From positions 434,001-498,000 of the forward strand of contig NZ_CP109009.1 of NCBI RefSeq assembly GCF_036226685.1: a stretch of 64,000 nt of DNA, written 5' to 3'. The position numbers were made by a program, and so were the translations under genes. Of the stretch, positions 1 to 7,433 are shown in pieces. Each line of letters starts with the position of its first letter. Positions within the stretch are counted from its first letter, which is position 1. The notes under the pieces are model-generated. The model worked only from the letters and a program-made list of their open reading frames with translations. It was not told the DNA's origin and did no database searches. Source of the DNA: Streptomyces sp. NBC_00690. GTDB lineage: Bacteria; Actinomycetota; Actinomycetes; Streptomycetales; Streptomycetaceae.

Positions 1-568
1 TGGTGCAGAGCTTCGCGTACGCGTCCTCGGCCGGCCTCGCCCAGAAACGGGCGGCGAGCGACTCGGGTGCGACCCGCCGGTAGCTCTCGGCGAAGCACCG
101 CACCAACTCCAACGGAGGTCGGCCCGCGTTCCAGAAGACGGCGAACAGACCACCGGGCCGTAGTGCCTGCCCGGCCTTGGCAGCTCCCGCCACCGGGTCC
201 ACCCAGTGCCAACTCTGCCCGGACACCACCGCGTCGAACTCCCGGCCCGCCGGATCCCATGACTCAAAGGCGGCGACTTCGACCCGGAGTCCGCGCCGAC
301 CCGCCAGGTCGGTCATCCGTGCATCGACATCGACACCCAGTACCCGGCAACCGGCCTCCTGGAACTGCCGGGCCGCGATGCCGGTGCCACACCCCACATC
401 GAGCACCCGGGGCGAATCGGGAAGAGCGGCGACGATGCGCTCGACCATAGCCCGGGGATAGCCGGGTCTGGTCCGGTCGTAGCGTTCGGCATCGGCGCCG
501 AACGAACCTGCTGTACGCGGGTGTTGGTGGGGTGCCGGTTCGATGCCGGGCGCGGGCTCCGGCTCCAT
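1..568 (-). CDS. Class I SAM-dependent methyltransferase (3' part lost at window edge)
   Basis: Reading the minus strand from the ATG at 568 gives an uninterrupted frame to base 1, so the C-terminus lies outside the window. Residues around 23-33 read FGADAERYDRTRPGYP, the typical opening of this methyltransferase family. The SAM-binding glycine loop follows as VLDVGCGTGIAARQF, then an acidic GVDVD after strand 2 and the QSWHWVDP segment common in these enzymes. The substrate cannot be told. The start codon sits inside a perfect palindrome (567-588) shared with the divergent TetR gene, so it is probably the target of that repressor. Confidence 0.85.
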   Translation of the reverse strand, partial: MEPEPAPGIEPAPHQHPRTAGSFGADAERYDRTRPGYPRAMVERIVAALPDSPRVLDVGCGTGIAARQFQEAGCRVLGVDVDARMTDLAGRRGLRVEVAAFESWDPAGREFDAVVSGQSWHWVDPVAGAAKAGQALRPGGLFAVFWNAGRPPLELVRCFAESYRRVAPESLAARFWARPAEDAYAKLCT

Positions 569-588
569 AGTGGGCATGTGCCCACTAT
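567..588. promoter_or_regulatory. Probable TetR operator, perfect interrupted palindrome
   Basis: Two perfect 10-bp arms (ATAGTGGGCA and its complement) flank a 2-bp centre. The element covers the methyltransferase start codon and lies 61 bp upstream of the TetR start. Size and symmetry suit a TetR dimer repressing the methyltransferase and itself. The assignment is inferred from position and symmetry. Confidence 0.7.
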
Positions 589-649
589 GCTGTGGTGCAC
601 GCCCGCCGTCAATCAGGCCGGTGACGGACCGAGGAGAGGAAGCCACCAC

Positions 650-1243
650 GTGCCGACAGGGGTGGCCATCCGCGATCCGCGCGAGCAACTGTTCAACGCT
701 GCCGAACGCGTACTGCTGCGGGACGGGCCGAGCGCGCTGACCAGCCGGGCGGTCACCACAGAGGCGGGCTGCGCCAAGGGAGTGCTCCACCGGCACTTCA
801 CCGACTTCGACGCGTTCCTCGCCGAGTTGGTGCGTGACCGCATCGCCCGCTTGGACGCCACCGCGCTGCTCACCTCGGCCGGAAGCGGTGTCGTCTCCCA
901 TCACCTCACCGTTGCGTTGACGGATCTCTTCGGGTCCGTTGCGGTGGCGATCGTCTCCCTCGTCATCTCTCGGGACGAACTCCGCGCTCGACTTCGACGG
1001 ACGACACCAACCGGCATCCCGCTGCTCACGGAGGCCGCCGCGATGCTCGGCTCCTACCTCGCCGTCGAAAGGGAGTTGGGCCGGATCGACGCCGGGTGCG
1101 ACCTCCACGTCCTCGCCACCACCCTGATCGGGGCCGCTCATATGCTCTTCGCCGACCGTACGGGCACACCACCGGATGGCACGGCCGTGCGCAGGGTGGT
1201 GGATTCGGTCATCGTGGGTGCCCTGTCGACGCCACCACGCTGA
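650..1243 (+). CDS. TetR/AcrR family transcriptional regulator
   Basis: The GTG at 650 is preceded by GAGGAGAGGA at 631-640 and gives 197 residues, normal for TetR proteins. The frame is open further upstream to 521, but that extension would run through the putative operator and lacks a ribosome site. The N-terminal helix-turn-helix is clear: residues about 8-55 include REQLFNAAERVLLRDG, SRAVTTEAGCAKGVLHRHF and DFDAFLAELV. The C-terminal part is the variable ligand-binding helical bundle, so the ligand is unknown. It is divergent from the methyltransferase at 568, which it probably controls. Confidence 0.88.
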   Translation: MPTGVAIRDPREQLFNAAERVLLRDGPSALTSRAVTTEAGCAKGVLHRHFTDFDAFLAELVRDRIARLDATALLTSAGSGVVSHHLTVALTDLFGSVAVAIVSLVISRDELRARLRRTTPTGIPLLTEAAAMLGSYLAVERELGRIDAGCDLHVLATTLIGAAHMLFADRTGTPPDGTAVRRVVDSVIVGALSTPPR

Positions 1244-1742
1244 ACGCCGCTCACCCACCACGCCCCGACGGCTCGGGTAGGCAACCGCACGGCGGGGCCG
1301 TACCCGACTGAGGGTCGCGGTTCAGCCGAAAGAGTGTGGGGGCTTCACTCGACGGTGTGCCGACTGTCCCCCGAGCGGCTGAAGTTGGTCACCACAGTTA
1401 CCCGTGCCGACACCATGAGCATCGACGGCAGCAACGCCAAGGCCGGGCGGAGGAGCCGTAGGACGAGACCTGACAGATCTCGGACCGCATTCGGTGCCAC
1501 GGCCCGGCCACCGGCGCATCCATGAGCGCCGTGCCGACCGACTCGGGCCGCGCCGAAGGCGATGAGCGCCTTCACCCCAGGTCGATGAGGACGCCCCGAG
1601 GAGAGTCCGGAGCGCGAGCACGGGCTACAGCGCGGTCCCTAGGCCGCCCGAGAGGTCAGGCATAGTGATCCCGCTATGCGCCCACCCCAGCACTCTCAGT
1701 GATGGAGCGTGGGCGTTCGTGCTTCATCTCTCGGAGGTCGTT
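1244..1742. other. Gene-poor gap
   Basis: Short open frames occur on both strands, but none has a convincing ribosome site with a recognisable protein. No strong hairpin was seen just after the TetR gene. The right end carries the ribosome site of the small secreted protein that starts at 1743. Confidence 0.5.
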
Positions 1743-2078
1743 TTGAGTATCCGACGCACTGTCGCCGCCTTCGCCACAGCTCTTGCTCTCGGCGCGAGCG
1801 GGCTCCTCGTCTCGTCGGGGCCGGCATGGGCCGGTGCCGTGCCCACCCAGGCCGCGGCGGCCGTCGACCCGTGCGAGTACGTGTTCTTGACCAACGGTGG
1901 CAGTGAGGGGCTGGCCGTCACCTGCGAGGGCCACCCGTTCCGCGCATTCGTGAGTTGTCAGAAGGGTGACATCGAGACCTATCGCAACTTCGGCGCGCTC
2001 GTACCGTCTGGTGGCACCTCAACCGCCTGGTGCACCCAGGGCGACTTCCTGATCGGCGGGGGCGGTGCCCAGACGTGA
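1743..2078 (+). CDS. Small secreted protein of unknown function
   Basis: The TTG at 1743 follows GGAGG (1733-1737) at 5 nt, giving 111 residues. The open frame continues upstream to 1665, but the signal peptide then begins too late. From the TTG the protein has a typical export signal: SIRRT, a hydrophobic stretch FATALALGASGLLV and a likely cut after AWA near residue 30. The mature part has four cysteines (DPCEY, VTCEG, VSCQK, TAWCT), suggesting two disulfides. It ends in a glycine-rich tail (LIGGGGAQT). No family was recognised. Confidence 0.7.
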   Translation: MSIRRTVAAFATALALGASGLLVSSGPAWAGAVPTQAAAAVDPCEYVFLTNGGSEGLAVTCEGHPFRAFVSCQKGDIETYRNFGALVPSGGTSTAWCTQGDFLIGGGGAQT

Positions 2079-2286
2079 CACAACGCCTGCGCCGGCGGAC
2101 ACACCGTCGGCGCAGGCGAACACACCGCGGCCATGTCTCCCCGTGTGCGGGCCGTTGCTCGGTCGGCCCCTGTAGGACATCCCCGTGGAGCCCCGAATCG
2201 GCCGGGCACGGTGGCGCGATCGTTCAAGACACCCTCCCCACCCTGGACGTAGCGTGTTCACCGAGTGGCAGAGGAGAGGGTTGTCG

Positions 2287-3225
2287 ATGGACGAGTACGC
2301 GAGTGCCCGACTGGTCGGGCTGGTCCAGGGCGCACTGGCCGCCGAGGGCATACCCACCGTCGCCCCCACCGGCGACGGCGCCCTGTTGCCTTTCGACGCC
2401 AAGCGTCGATTCCTGACCGCTGTGGCCGCCGAGCACGGCCTGCTGCCCTTGCTGCGGGTCGGATCACTGCTCTCGGCGCACCCGGCCGACCCCGCCGTCT
2501 CCGCACTCCTGAGCGCCGTCGACCCCCATGATCTGTTCCACCGGTGGCAGCGGCTGGAGCGGTTCACCCATTCCCGTCATCGTGTGGTGATCCTGGAGCA
2601 CGGTGCCGGGCAACTGGTCGCGCAGCACGTGGGACCGGCTTCCGCACCTCCCGAGCCGGCCGAGGACGCATTGGTACTGGGCGTGCTCAGCGCACTGCTG
2701 TCCCTGACGGGCGCACAGGACGTCGCCGTCACCGTGGGCCGCGACCGGCCGGTGACGGTGGTGGCACACGGCGCCTACACCGCGGCACCACCCACCCATG
2801 ACAGCGGCTTCTGGCGGTTCACCTGGTCCGATGTCGCCCGCGACATCCACGTCCCCACGCTGGACCGCGGTACGGATCCGGCGGCGCGGACCCGCAGACT
2901 GCTCCGTACCGATCTCGCCCGGCGTTGGACGCTCGCCGACCTCGCCACCGAACTCCACCTTCCCGCACGGAGCATCCAACGACGGCTCAGGGGTGCCGGT
3001 GGCTTCAGCGAACTCCTCGGCAGCGTGCGTACAGAGGCCGCTGCCGAACTCCTGATGCGCAGTGGACACCCCGTGGGGGTGATCGGGTTCGCCTGCGGCT
3101 ACGCCGACCAGCCCCACTTCACCCGTCGTTTCAAACGTCACACCGCCATGACACCTGCGGCCTATCGATCGGCGTTTCGCCCCTCGCCGCCGTTGAACAC
3201 CCCCACCCGCACCCCACACCCGTAA
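2287..3225 (+). CDS. AraC family transcriptional regulator
   Basis: ATG at 2287 follows GAGGAGAGGG, giving 312 residues. The N-terminal 200 residues resemble the Arabinose_bd/DUF4443-like sensor half of long AraC regulators. The C-terminal double helix-turn-helix is well preserved: RRWTLADLATELHLPARSIQ then VGVIGFACGYADQPHFTRRF and the closing MTPAAYR. The gene is followed 30 bp later by an SDR oxidoreductase and then a membrane protein on the same strand, so it probably controls that operon. A TTG at 2281 is a possible alternative start. Confidence 0.88.
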   Translation: MDEYASARLVGLVQGALAAEGIPTVAPTGDGALLPFDAKRRFLTAVAAEHGLLPLLRVGSLLSAHPADPAVSALLSAVDPHDLFHRWQRLERFTHSRHRVVILEHGAGQLVAQHVGPASAPPEPAEDALVLGVLSALLSLTGAQDVAVTVGRDRPVTVVAHGAYTAAPPTHDSGFWRFTWSDVARDIHVPTLDRGTDPAARTRRLLRTDLARRWTLADLATELHLPARSIQRRLRGAGGFSELLGSVRTEAAAELLMRSGHPVGVIGFACGYADQPHFTRRFKRHTAMTPAAYRSAFRPSPPLNTPTRTPHP

Positions 3226-3255
3226 GAGACCACGCACCCGCAAGAGAAGGACTCG

Positions 3256-4005
3256 ATGGAACTCACCGGCACGACGGCTCTCGTCACGGGCGGCGCCCGC
3301 GGCATCGGCCGAGAGCTGACCCGCCAACTCGTCGCACTCGACGCCCATGTCGTGGCGGTGGGCAGCAACCCCGAGGCGCTGGCCGATCTCGCGGCGGAGC
3401 ACGGCGCACTGGTGTCGACGGACGTCGTCGATCTTTCGAACTCCGAAGCCGTGGACACGTACGTCGACGAACTACCCCTTCGTCACCCCGGGTTGTCCGT
3501 CGTCATCAACAATGCGGGCGTACAGAACCTGAGCGACTTCCTGACCGGCGACCCTCAACAACTCCGGCCGGTGTTGCGTCGTGAGCTCGCCGTGAATCTC
3601 GACGCGGTCATCACCCTCTCCACCGGACTCCTTCCCCACCTCGCACAGCAACCCTCAGCGGCGATCGTCAACATCAGCAGTGGGCTGGCCCTCATTCCCA
3701 AGCGCTCGGCCCCGGTGTACTGCGCCGCCAAGGCGGGGGTACGGACCTTCACCCGTGCACTGCGCTACCAGTGCGAGGGTGCCGCCCCCCACATACAGGT
3801 GATCGACGCCGTCCTCCCACTGGTCGACACCGATATGACGGCCGGCCGGGGTCGGGGAAAGATCACCTCGGCACGGGCGGCAGGCTCGGTGATCGACGGC
3901 CTGCGTCGGGGAAGGGCGGAGATCTACGTCGGCAAGGCACGCCTCCTCCCGGCCCTCATGAGGGTCGCTCCCTCGCTCGGATACCGGGCGATGCGCCATG
4001 GCTGA
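3256..4005 (+). CDS. Short-chain dehydrogenase/reductase (DltE-like SDR)
   Basis: The 249-residue protein shows the full classical SDR set: cofactor motif TGGARGIG at residues 11-18, NNAG at 85-88, serine of the IVNISSG segment at 141-142, and the catalytic YCAAK at 155-159. It should be a cytosolic NAD(P)H-dependent oxidoreductase; the substrate is unknown. The TGGARGIG form and the overall pattern resemble DltE-type SDRs. The C-terminus has the family's conserved tail with KARLLPALMRVAPSLGYRAMRHG-like hydrophobic helix. It lies 30 bp after the AraC gene, and its stop overlaps the next start by 8 nt. Confidence 0.9.
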   Translation: MELTGTTALVTGGARGIGRELTRQLVALDAHVVAVGSNPEALADLAAEHGALVSTDVVDLSNSEAVDTYVDELPLRHPGLSVVINNAGVQNLSDFLTGDPQQLRPVLRRELAVNLDAVITLSTGLLPHLAQQPSAAIVNISSGLALIPKRSAPVYCAAKAGVRTFTRALRYQCEGAAPHIQVIDAVLPLVDTDMTAGRGRGKITSARAAGSVIDGLRRGRAEIYVGKARLLPALMRVAPSLGYRAMRHG

Positions 4006-4627
4006 GGCCCCCACGACCATCGAAGTCGGACCTCCCTCCAGCCGTGCGGGCCGGCTCCTGATACGTCTCGACGGTGCTGCGCACAGACCGTGGTTCCTCC
4101 CGACCCTCGCCGTCTTCCCCATGAGCGACTACGCCCTGCCCGTGCTTCCGAACCAACTGCTCCTGATGGGGCTGTCGGCACTCCATCCGCGACGTTGGCG
4201 AACGATCGCGTTCACCTTCGTCCTCGCATCGGCCATGGGTGCCTTCCTCACCGCGCTCGTCCTCCAGTCGGCAGGTCCATGGCTGTTGAGCACCATCGGA
4301 GGGTTGGCTCCCCAGCGCGAGGAGTTGCGCGAAGTCGGCGAGCTCATCTCGCAGTACGGTGCATGGGCCGTGGCCGCCCTCTCCCTGTTGCCCTGGACAC
4401 CCCGGGCCGCCGTGGTGATGTGCGCACTGGTGGGCATCCCGCCCTGGACGATTGCCCTGGCTGTTCTGGGCGGCCGGCTGATCCCCGTCACGCTCCTCGC
4501 CTTCGGTGGAGCTCGGTCCCCGCTTCTCCTTCGCCGTTCGCGTCGATTGGACCGGGTGCTCACGGAGGTGGAGAGCCACCGCGCGCTCTCCACACAGCAA
4601 CGGGACGACGGGTTCGAAGACCGTTGA
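3998..4627 (+). CDS. VTT/DedA-like small membrane protein
   Basis: The 209-residue product overlaps the SDR stop by 8 nt, so translation is probably coupled. It has hydrophobic segments at about residues 40-62, 65-90 (TIAFTFVLASAMGAFLTALVLQ) and two near the C-terminus (AVAALSLLPWTPRAAVVMCALVGI, TIALAVLGGRLIPVTLLAF). The LPWTPRAAVVMCALVGIP segment resembles the reentrant-loop region of VTT (SNARE-associated/DedA/YqaA) proteins. These are thought to be lipid scramblase or transport proteins, but no role can be assigned here. The C-terminal 35 residues are charged and cytosolic in character. Confidence 0.65.
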   Translation: MAEAPTTIEVGPPSSRAGRLLIRLDGAAHRPWFLPTLAVFPMSDYALPVLPNQLLLMGLSALHPRRWRTIAFTFVLASAMGAFLTALVLQSAGPWLLSTIGGLAPQREELREVGELISQYGAWAVAALSLLPWTPRAAVVMCALVGIPPWTIALAVLGGRLIPVTLLAFGGARSPLLLRRSRRLDRVLTEVESHRALSTQQRDDGFEDR

Positions 4628-4978
4628 CGACGTAGGGCACCGGCTCGACCGGGCCGCCGTCCGTCCGCCGACCTCCCGAGATCCGACCAAGATCCGACCA
4701 AGATCCGACAGAGGTCCGACAGAGGTCCGACAGAGGTCCAGCCGAAGGGAACACTTGTCCCGCGCATCAGGCAGGAAGGTGACCGGCGGGGTGAACGAGG
4801 TTCACGCATCCCTGCGCGACCAATGCTTCCCGGTGCGCGCCCATTTGTCCGAACACCCGGCGGGTGCCGTTCAACCAGGGCGTGGCATGGAGCAGGACCG
4901 GTGTCGAGCAGACACCTGCCACGGCGACGTCTGTCGCCGCCCGGCACCGGGGAGCGGACCTAACGAGGGGAACCCGAA
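4628..4978. other. Intergenic region with tandem repeat
   Basis: No gene was supported. The region holds the 11-bp tandem repeat at 4679-4744 and, at its right end, the ribosome site GAGGGGAAC of the secreted protein that starts at 4979. Confidence 0.5.
4679..4744. repeat. Six tandem 11-bp repeats, possible regulator binding array
   Basis: Units run 4679-4689, 4690-4700, 4701-4711, 4712-4722, 4723-4733 and a decayed 4734-4744. The consensus is AGRTCCGACMR. The first three units carry AGATCCGAC and the next two AGGTCCGAC. The period equals about one helical turn, which would place identical faces on one side of DNA, as in SARP or response-regulator sites. It lies about 240 bp upstream of the secreted protein at 4979. 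Confidence 0.75.
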
Positions 4979-5353
4979 ATGCGACGTACGACAAGAGCCC
5001 TGCTCACGGCGTTCACTGTCACGAGCACCCTGCTCCTCACCATGACCCCGGCGGCGGCGAGCGAACGGATCGTCGAGGCCAACGGTCAGGCTCGTGGGTA
5101 CGGAGGGGCCGGTGGCGACGGGCTGCGGGTCTACGCGTGCGACACGTTCAGCGACAACTGGGGCGTACGGACCCACTACACGTACCAGAGCAGCTCCGGA
5201 AGCACGGTCACGGCAACCATCAACGACGCCAACGGCGTCACCTCCGGCTGCGGGGAGCAGGCCATGGCCCCCAGCGCACCGGTGCTCAGCTACCGGGTGT
5301 GCACCGGGCCGGCGGGAGCCGACACCGCCTGTACGCCGTGGACCAAACCCTAG
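4979..5353 (+). CDS. Small secreted cysteine-containing protein
   Basis: The 124-residue product begins with a clear export signal (MRRTTRALLTAF, hydrophobic VTSTLLLTM, then PAAAS with a likely cut near residue 28). The mature 96 residues contain four cysteines (YACDT, SGCGE, RVCTG, TACTP), probably forming two disulfides. The first Cys-to-Cys distance is long and the last pair are close together. There is a glycine-rich GYGGAGGDG near the mature N-terminus. No known family was recognised. RBS GAGGGGAAC lies just upstream. Confidence 0.75.
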   Translation: MRRTTRALLTAFTVTSTLLLTMTPAAASERIVEANGQARGYGGAGGDGLRVYACDTFSDNWGVRTHYTYQSSSGSTVTATINDANGVTSGCGEQAMAPSAPVLSYRVCTGPAGADTACTPWTKP

Positions 5354-6016
5354 GCGGAGTCCGAGGGGCGCCCGTCGGGTCCTTTGCCGGTCCAGCGTGC
5401 CCCGTGAGGTGCACGCACGCTCGGCGTGACGGGTCCTGATGAGCGCCCCCGCACCCGACGATCACGTAGCTCCCCGGGTGATGCCACCGCTTGCCGGGGC
5501 GCCGCCGGCGCGCTCCACATCGACACCCCGTCAATCGGTCACGGATGCACCCCAAAGTGCGATGGGGGACGCTCAACCCTGAAGCGACTCCCTTCGGCCA
5601 CCCGCCTCGCCGGCGGTGCGGGCGGCCGACCCCATCACTCGTACACACCGTGCGGTCCCCTCTCGCGGCATTGCATTGATCATTCCCGGTAGTCGCACGC
5701 TGTGACGCGGGCTCTCCGCACCGCTCGTCGAAACCCGCTCAAGGCCACAAAGCCCAAGGCTCCAGGGGCCGAAACGGGACCGGACGGTGCAAGGCGGGCC
5801 GAACCGCCGAGGGTTCCCCTCGCTGGCGCATGCGATCCCCTGTGCGATACTCAGCGACGCTTGCCGCACATTTCACCTCGGGGGATCACCATGCAAGGTC
5901 AAGTTCACCGGTTTCGGCATCGCACCGGTGGTGTCCCCGGCTGTGCGTGACGCAGTGGGACGCGAACCTCGGCACGGCAGTTTCGTGGCCACGGCCGACG
6001 GCTCGGGCGGCACGGC
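5354..6016. other. Gap of about 660 bp, possible small upstream ORF
   Basis: No recognised gene. One frame ending at 6020 (from 5787 or a start inside it) overlaps the DUF2617 start by ATGA and encodes KVKFTGFGIAPVVSPAV followed by a polar tail. It could be a short coupled leader or a decayed gene, but nothing else supports it. The promoter of the polyamine cassette probably lies in 5800-5950. Confidence 0.35.
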
Positions 6017-6511
6017 ATGAGCGGCATAGCCCTCACCACACCGTACTTGGACACGGACGCCGACCAACTCTCCTTCACCCTGGGCTGGCCGGCGCACGAG
6101 GCACTCGCCGTGCGCGACCTCACGGTCGGTGGACTCGCCGTGCAACTCAGGCTGCTCGGCGCCTCCCATCAGGTCTTCGCCGGCCCCGTTCGGGAAACAG
6201 TCGCCTGCCTGCCCGGTGTCACCGGCGGCCTGCCGAACACGGCCGTACGGTCCTTCGACAACTGGACCTATCGCTTCACCGCCCACTGTGAACACCTCAC
6301 TGCCGAGGACTTCACTGTTCGGGTCGAACAGATACGCAGCCGGGCGGACGCACATCCCCGGGCGCTGTACGGCATCTTCCCCGGCTTCCACGAAGCGGTG
6401 ACCGCGCTCACCGTGGACCGGCACGCCACGGGGTTGAGTTGGTGCACTTGGCACACCTACCCGCAGAGCCGCCAGATCGTGGCGACGCAGACCCGGCTGG
6501 AGGCCCGATGA
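6017..6511 (+). CDS. DUF2617 family protein
   Basis: The 164-residue protein matches the actinobacterial DUF2617 family along its whole length: an opening with LGWP, the LRLLGASHQVF segment, the SETVACLPG-type stretch (here RETVACLPG) and a closing WCTWHTYPQSRQIVATQTR. Function is unknown, and there is no signal or membrane segment. The start overlaps a possible upstream ORF, and its stop overlaps the next gene by ATGA. The gene heads a four-gene run with DUF4247, DUF350 and an aminopropyltransferase, which suggests a role linked to that enzyme. Confidence 0.85.
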   Translation: MSGIALTTPYLDTDADQLSFTLGWPAHEALAVRDLTVGGLAVQLRLLGASHQVFAGPVRETVACLPGVTGGLPNTAVRSFDNWTYRFTAHCEHLTAEDFTVRVEQIRSRADAHPRALYGIFPGFHEAVTALTVDRHATGLSWCTWHTYPQSRQIVATQTRLEAR

Positions 6512-6921
6512 AGTCCGCCCGTTGCATCAGTGCGATGTTCCTGGCTGCGGTGACACTCACCGCGTGTTCCGACGGCGGCTCGGAGAAGAAGCCGAAACAC
6601 AACGACGTGCCCCACAGTTGGATATCCCAGCAGTACGCCCCGTCCAACACGGGCTATCTCGACAGCGCCGACCAGGTGGGGAAGGTGGCCACGGAGATCG
6701 ACGGCCACACCGCGGCCCGCAAGCGCCGCGACAACGACGGCCTGGTCTTCCTGATGTACCGCGACGACATCGTGGCCATCAGCCCCCAGAAGAAGGGCAG
6801 CCTGATCGAGGTCGTCGACTACGCCGTCGGCTACGCACGTTGGAACCCGCACCTGCGCCTCGCCTGGCCGGCCCCCGGCAGCAATGAGTTCCGTGGTGGC
6901 GGCCCGGGTTCCGGCAAGTAG
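6508..6921 (+). CDS. DUF4247 lipoprotein
   Basis: ATG at 6508 overlaps the DUF2617 stop (ATGA) and gives 137 residues. The N-terminus has a lipoprotein signal, MKSARCISAMFLAAV followed by lipobox LTAC with the lipidated Cys at about residue 19. The mature part carries the DUF4247 features IDGHTAARKRRDNDGLVFLMYRDDIVAI and a polar closing segment. It should be anchored to the outer face of the membrane. It is part of the polyamine cassette; its biochemical role is unknown. Confidence 0.82.
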   Translation: MKSARCISAMFLAAVTLTACSDGGSEKKPKHNDVPHSWISQQYAPSNTGYLDSADQVGKVATEIDGHTAARKRRDNDGLVFLMYRDDIVAISPQKKGSLIEVVDYAVGYARWNPHLRLAWPAPGSNEFRGGGPGSGK

Positions 6922-6990
6922 TCCCCAGCAGTTCGCTCCCCCTTTCTTTCCCTCTCGAACTCCTCGACGACGTACCCGAAAGGCAATCCT

Positions 6991-7428
6991 GTGGCAGAGA
7001 TCTTCGAATCGGCGGGCATCGCCCTGCTCTACGGTCTCATCGGATTCATCGTGATGGCGGCAGGATTCATCGCGCTCGACCTCGTCACCCCCGGGAAGCT
7101 CTTCCATGTGGTGTGGACGGAACGCAACCGGGGCGCCGCCGTGCTCCTCGGCGGCCAGACGATAGCCATCGGTCTCGTGATCGAGCAGTCCATCCGGGCC
7201 AGTGAGTCCGAACAAGGTCTGGGCTACGGCCTGTTCAGCACCCTGCTCTACGGCCTTGCCGGTGTTGTGGTCATGACCCTGATCTCTTTGATCGTCGGGC
7301 TGTTGACGCCCGGCCGTCTGGGCGCGGCCGTGCTGGACGACAACGGGGAACGCCCCCACCCCGCCGCCTGGGTCCAGGCAGCCATGTACCTGGGCACGGC
7401 CGTCATGGTCGGCGCCGCTGTTTCCTGA
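6991..7428 (+). CDS. DUF350 membrane protein
   Basis: GTG at 6991 behind AAAGG gives 145 residues with four hydrophobic segments (about 9-30, 50-66, 78-102, 124-145). The first segment, GLIGFIVMAAGFIALDLVTPGKL, and the repeat-like LISLIVGLLTPGRL at the third segment show the internal duplication of DUF350 proteins. The protein lies between the DUF4247 lipoprotein and the aminopropyltransferase, only 5 nt before the latter. DUF350 function is unproven, but it is often found with this polyamine enzyme in actinobacteria. Confidence 0.85.
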   Translation: MAEIFESAGIALLYGLIGFIVMAAGFIALDLVTPGKLFHVVWTERNRGAAVLLGGQTIAIGLVIEQSIRASESEQGLGYGLFSTLLYGLAGVVVMTLISLIVGLLTPGRLGAAVLDDNGERPHPAAWVQAAMYLGTAVMVGAAVS

Positions 7429-7433
7429 CGGCC

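Noticed and set aside
1322..1621. Frames in the gap after the TetR gene
   Set aside because: No ribosome site with a recognisable protein; composition looks like non-coding shadow.
5426..5869. Several short frames before DUF2617
   Set aside because: Low-complexity arginine/proline-rich products and no start signals.
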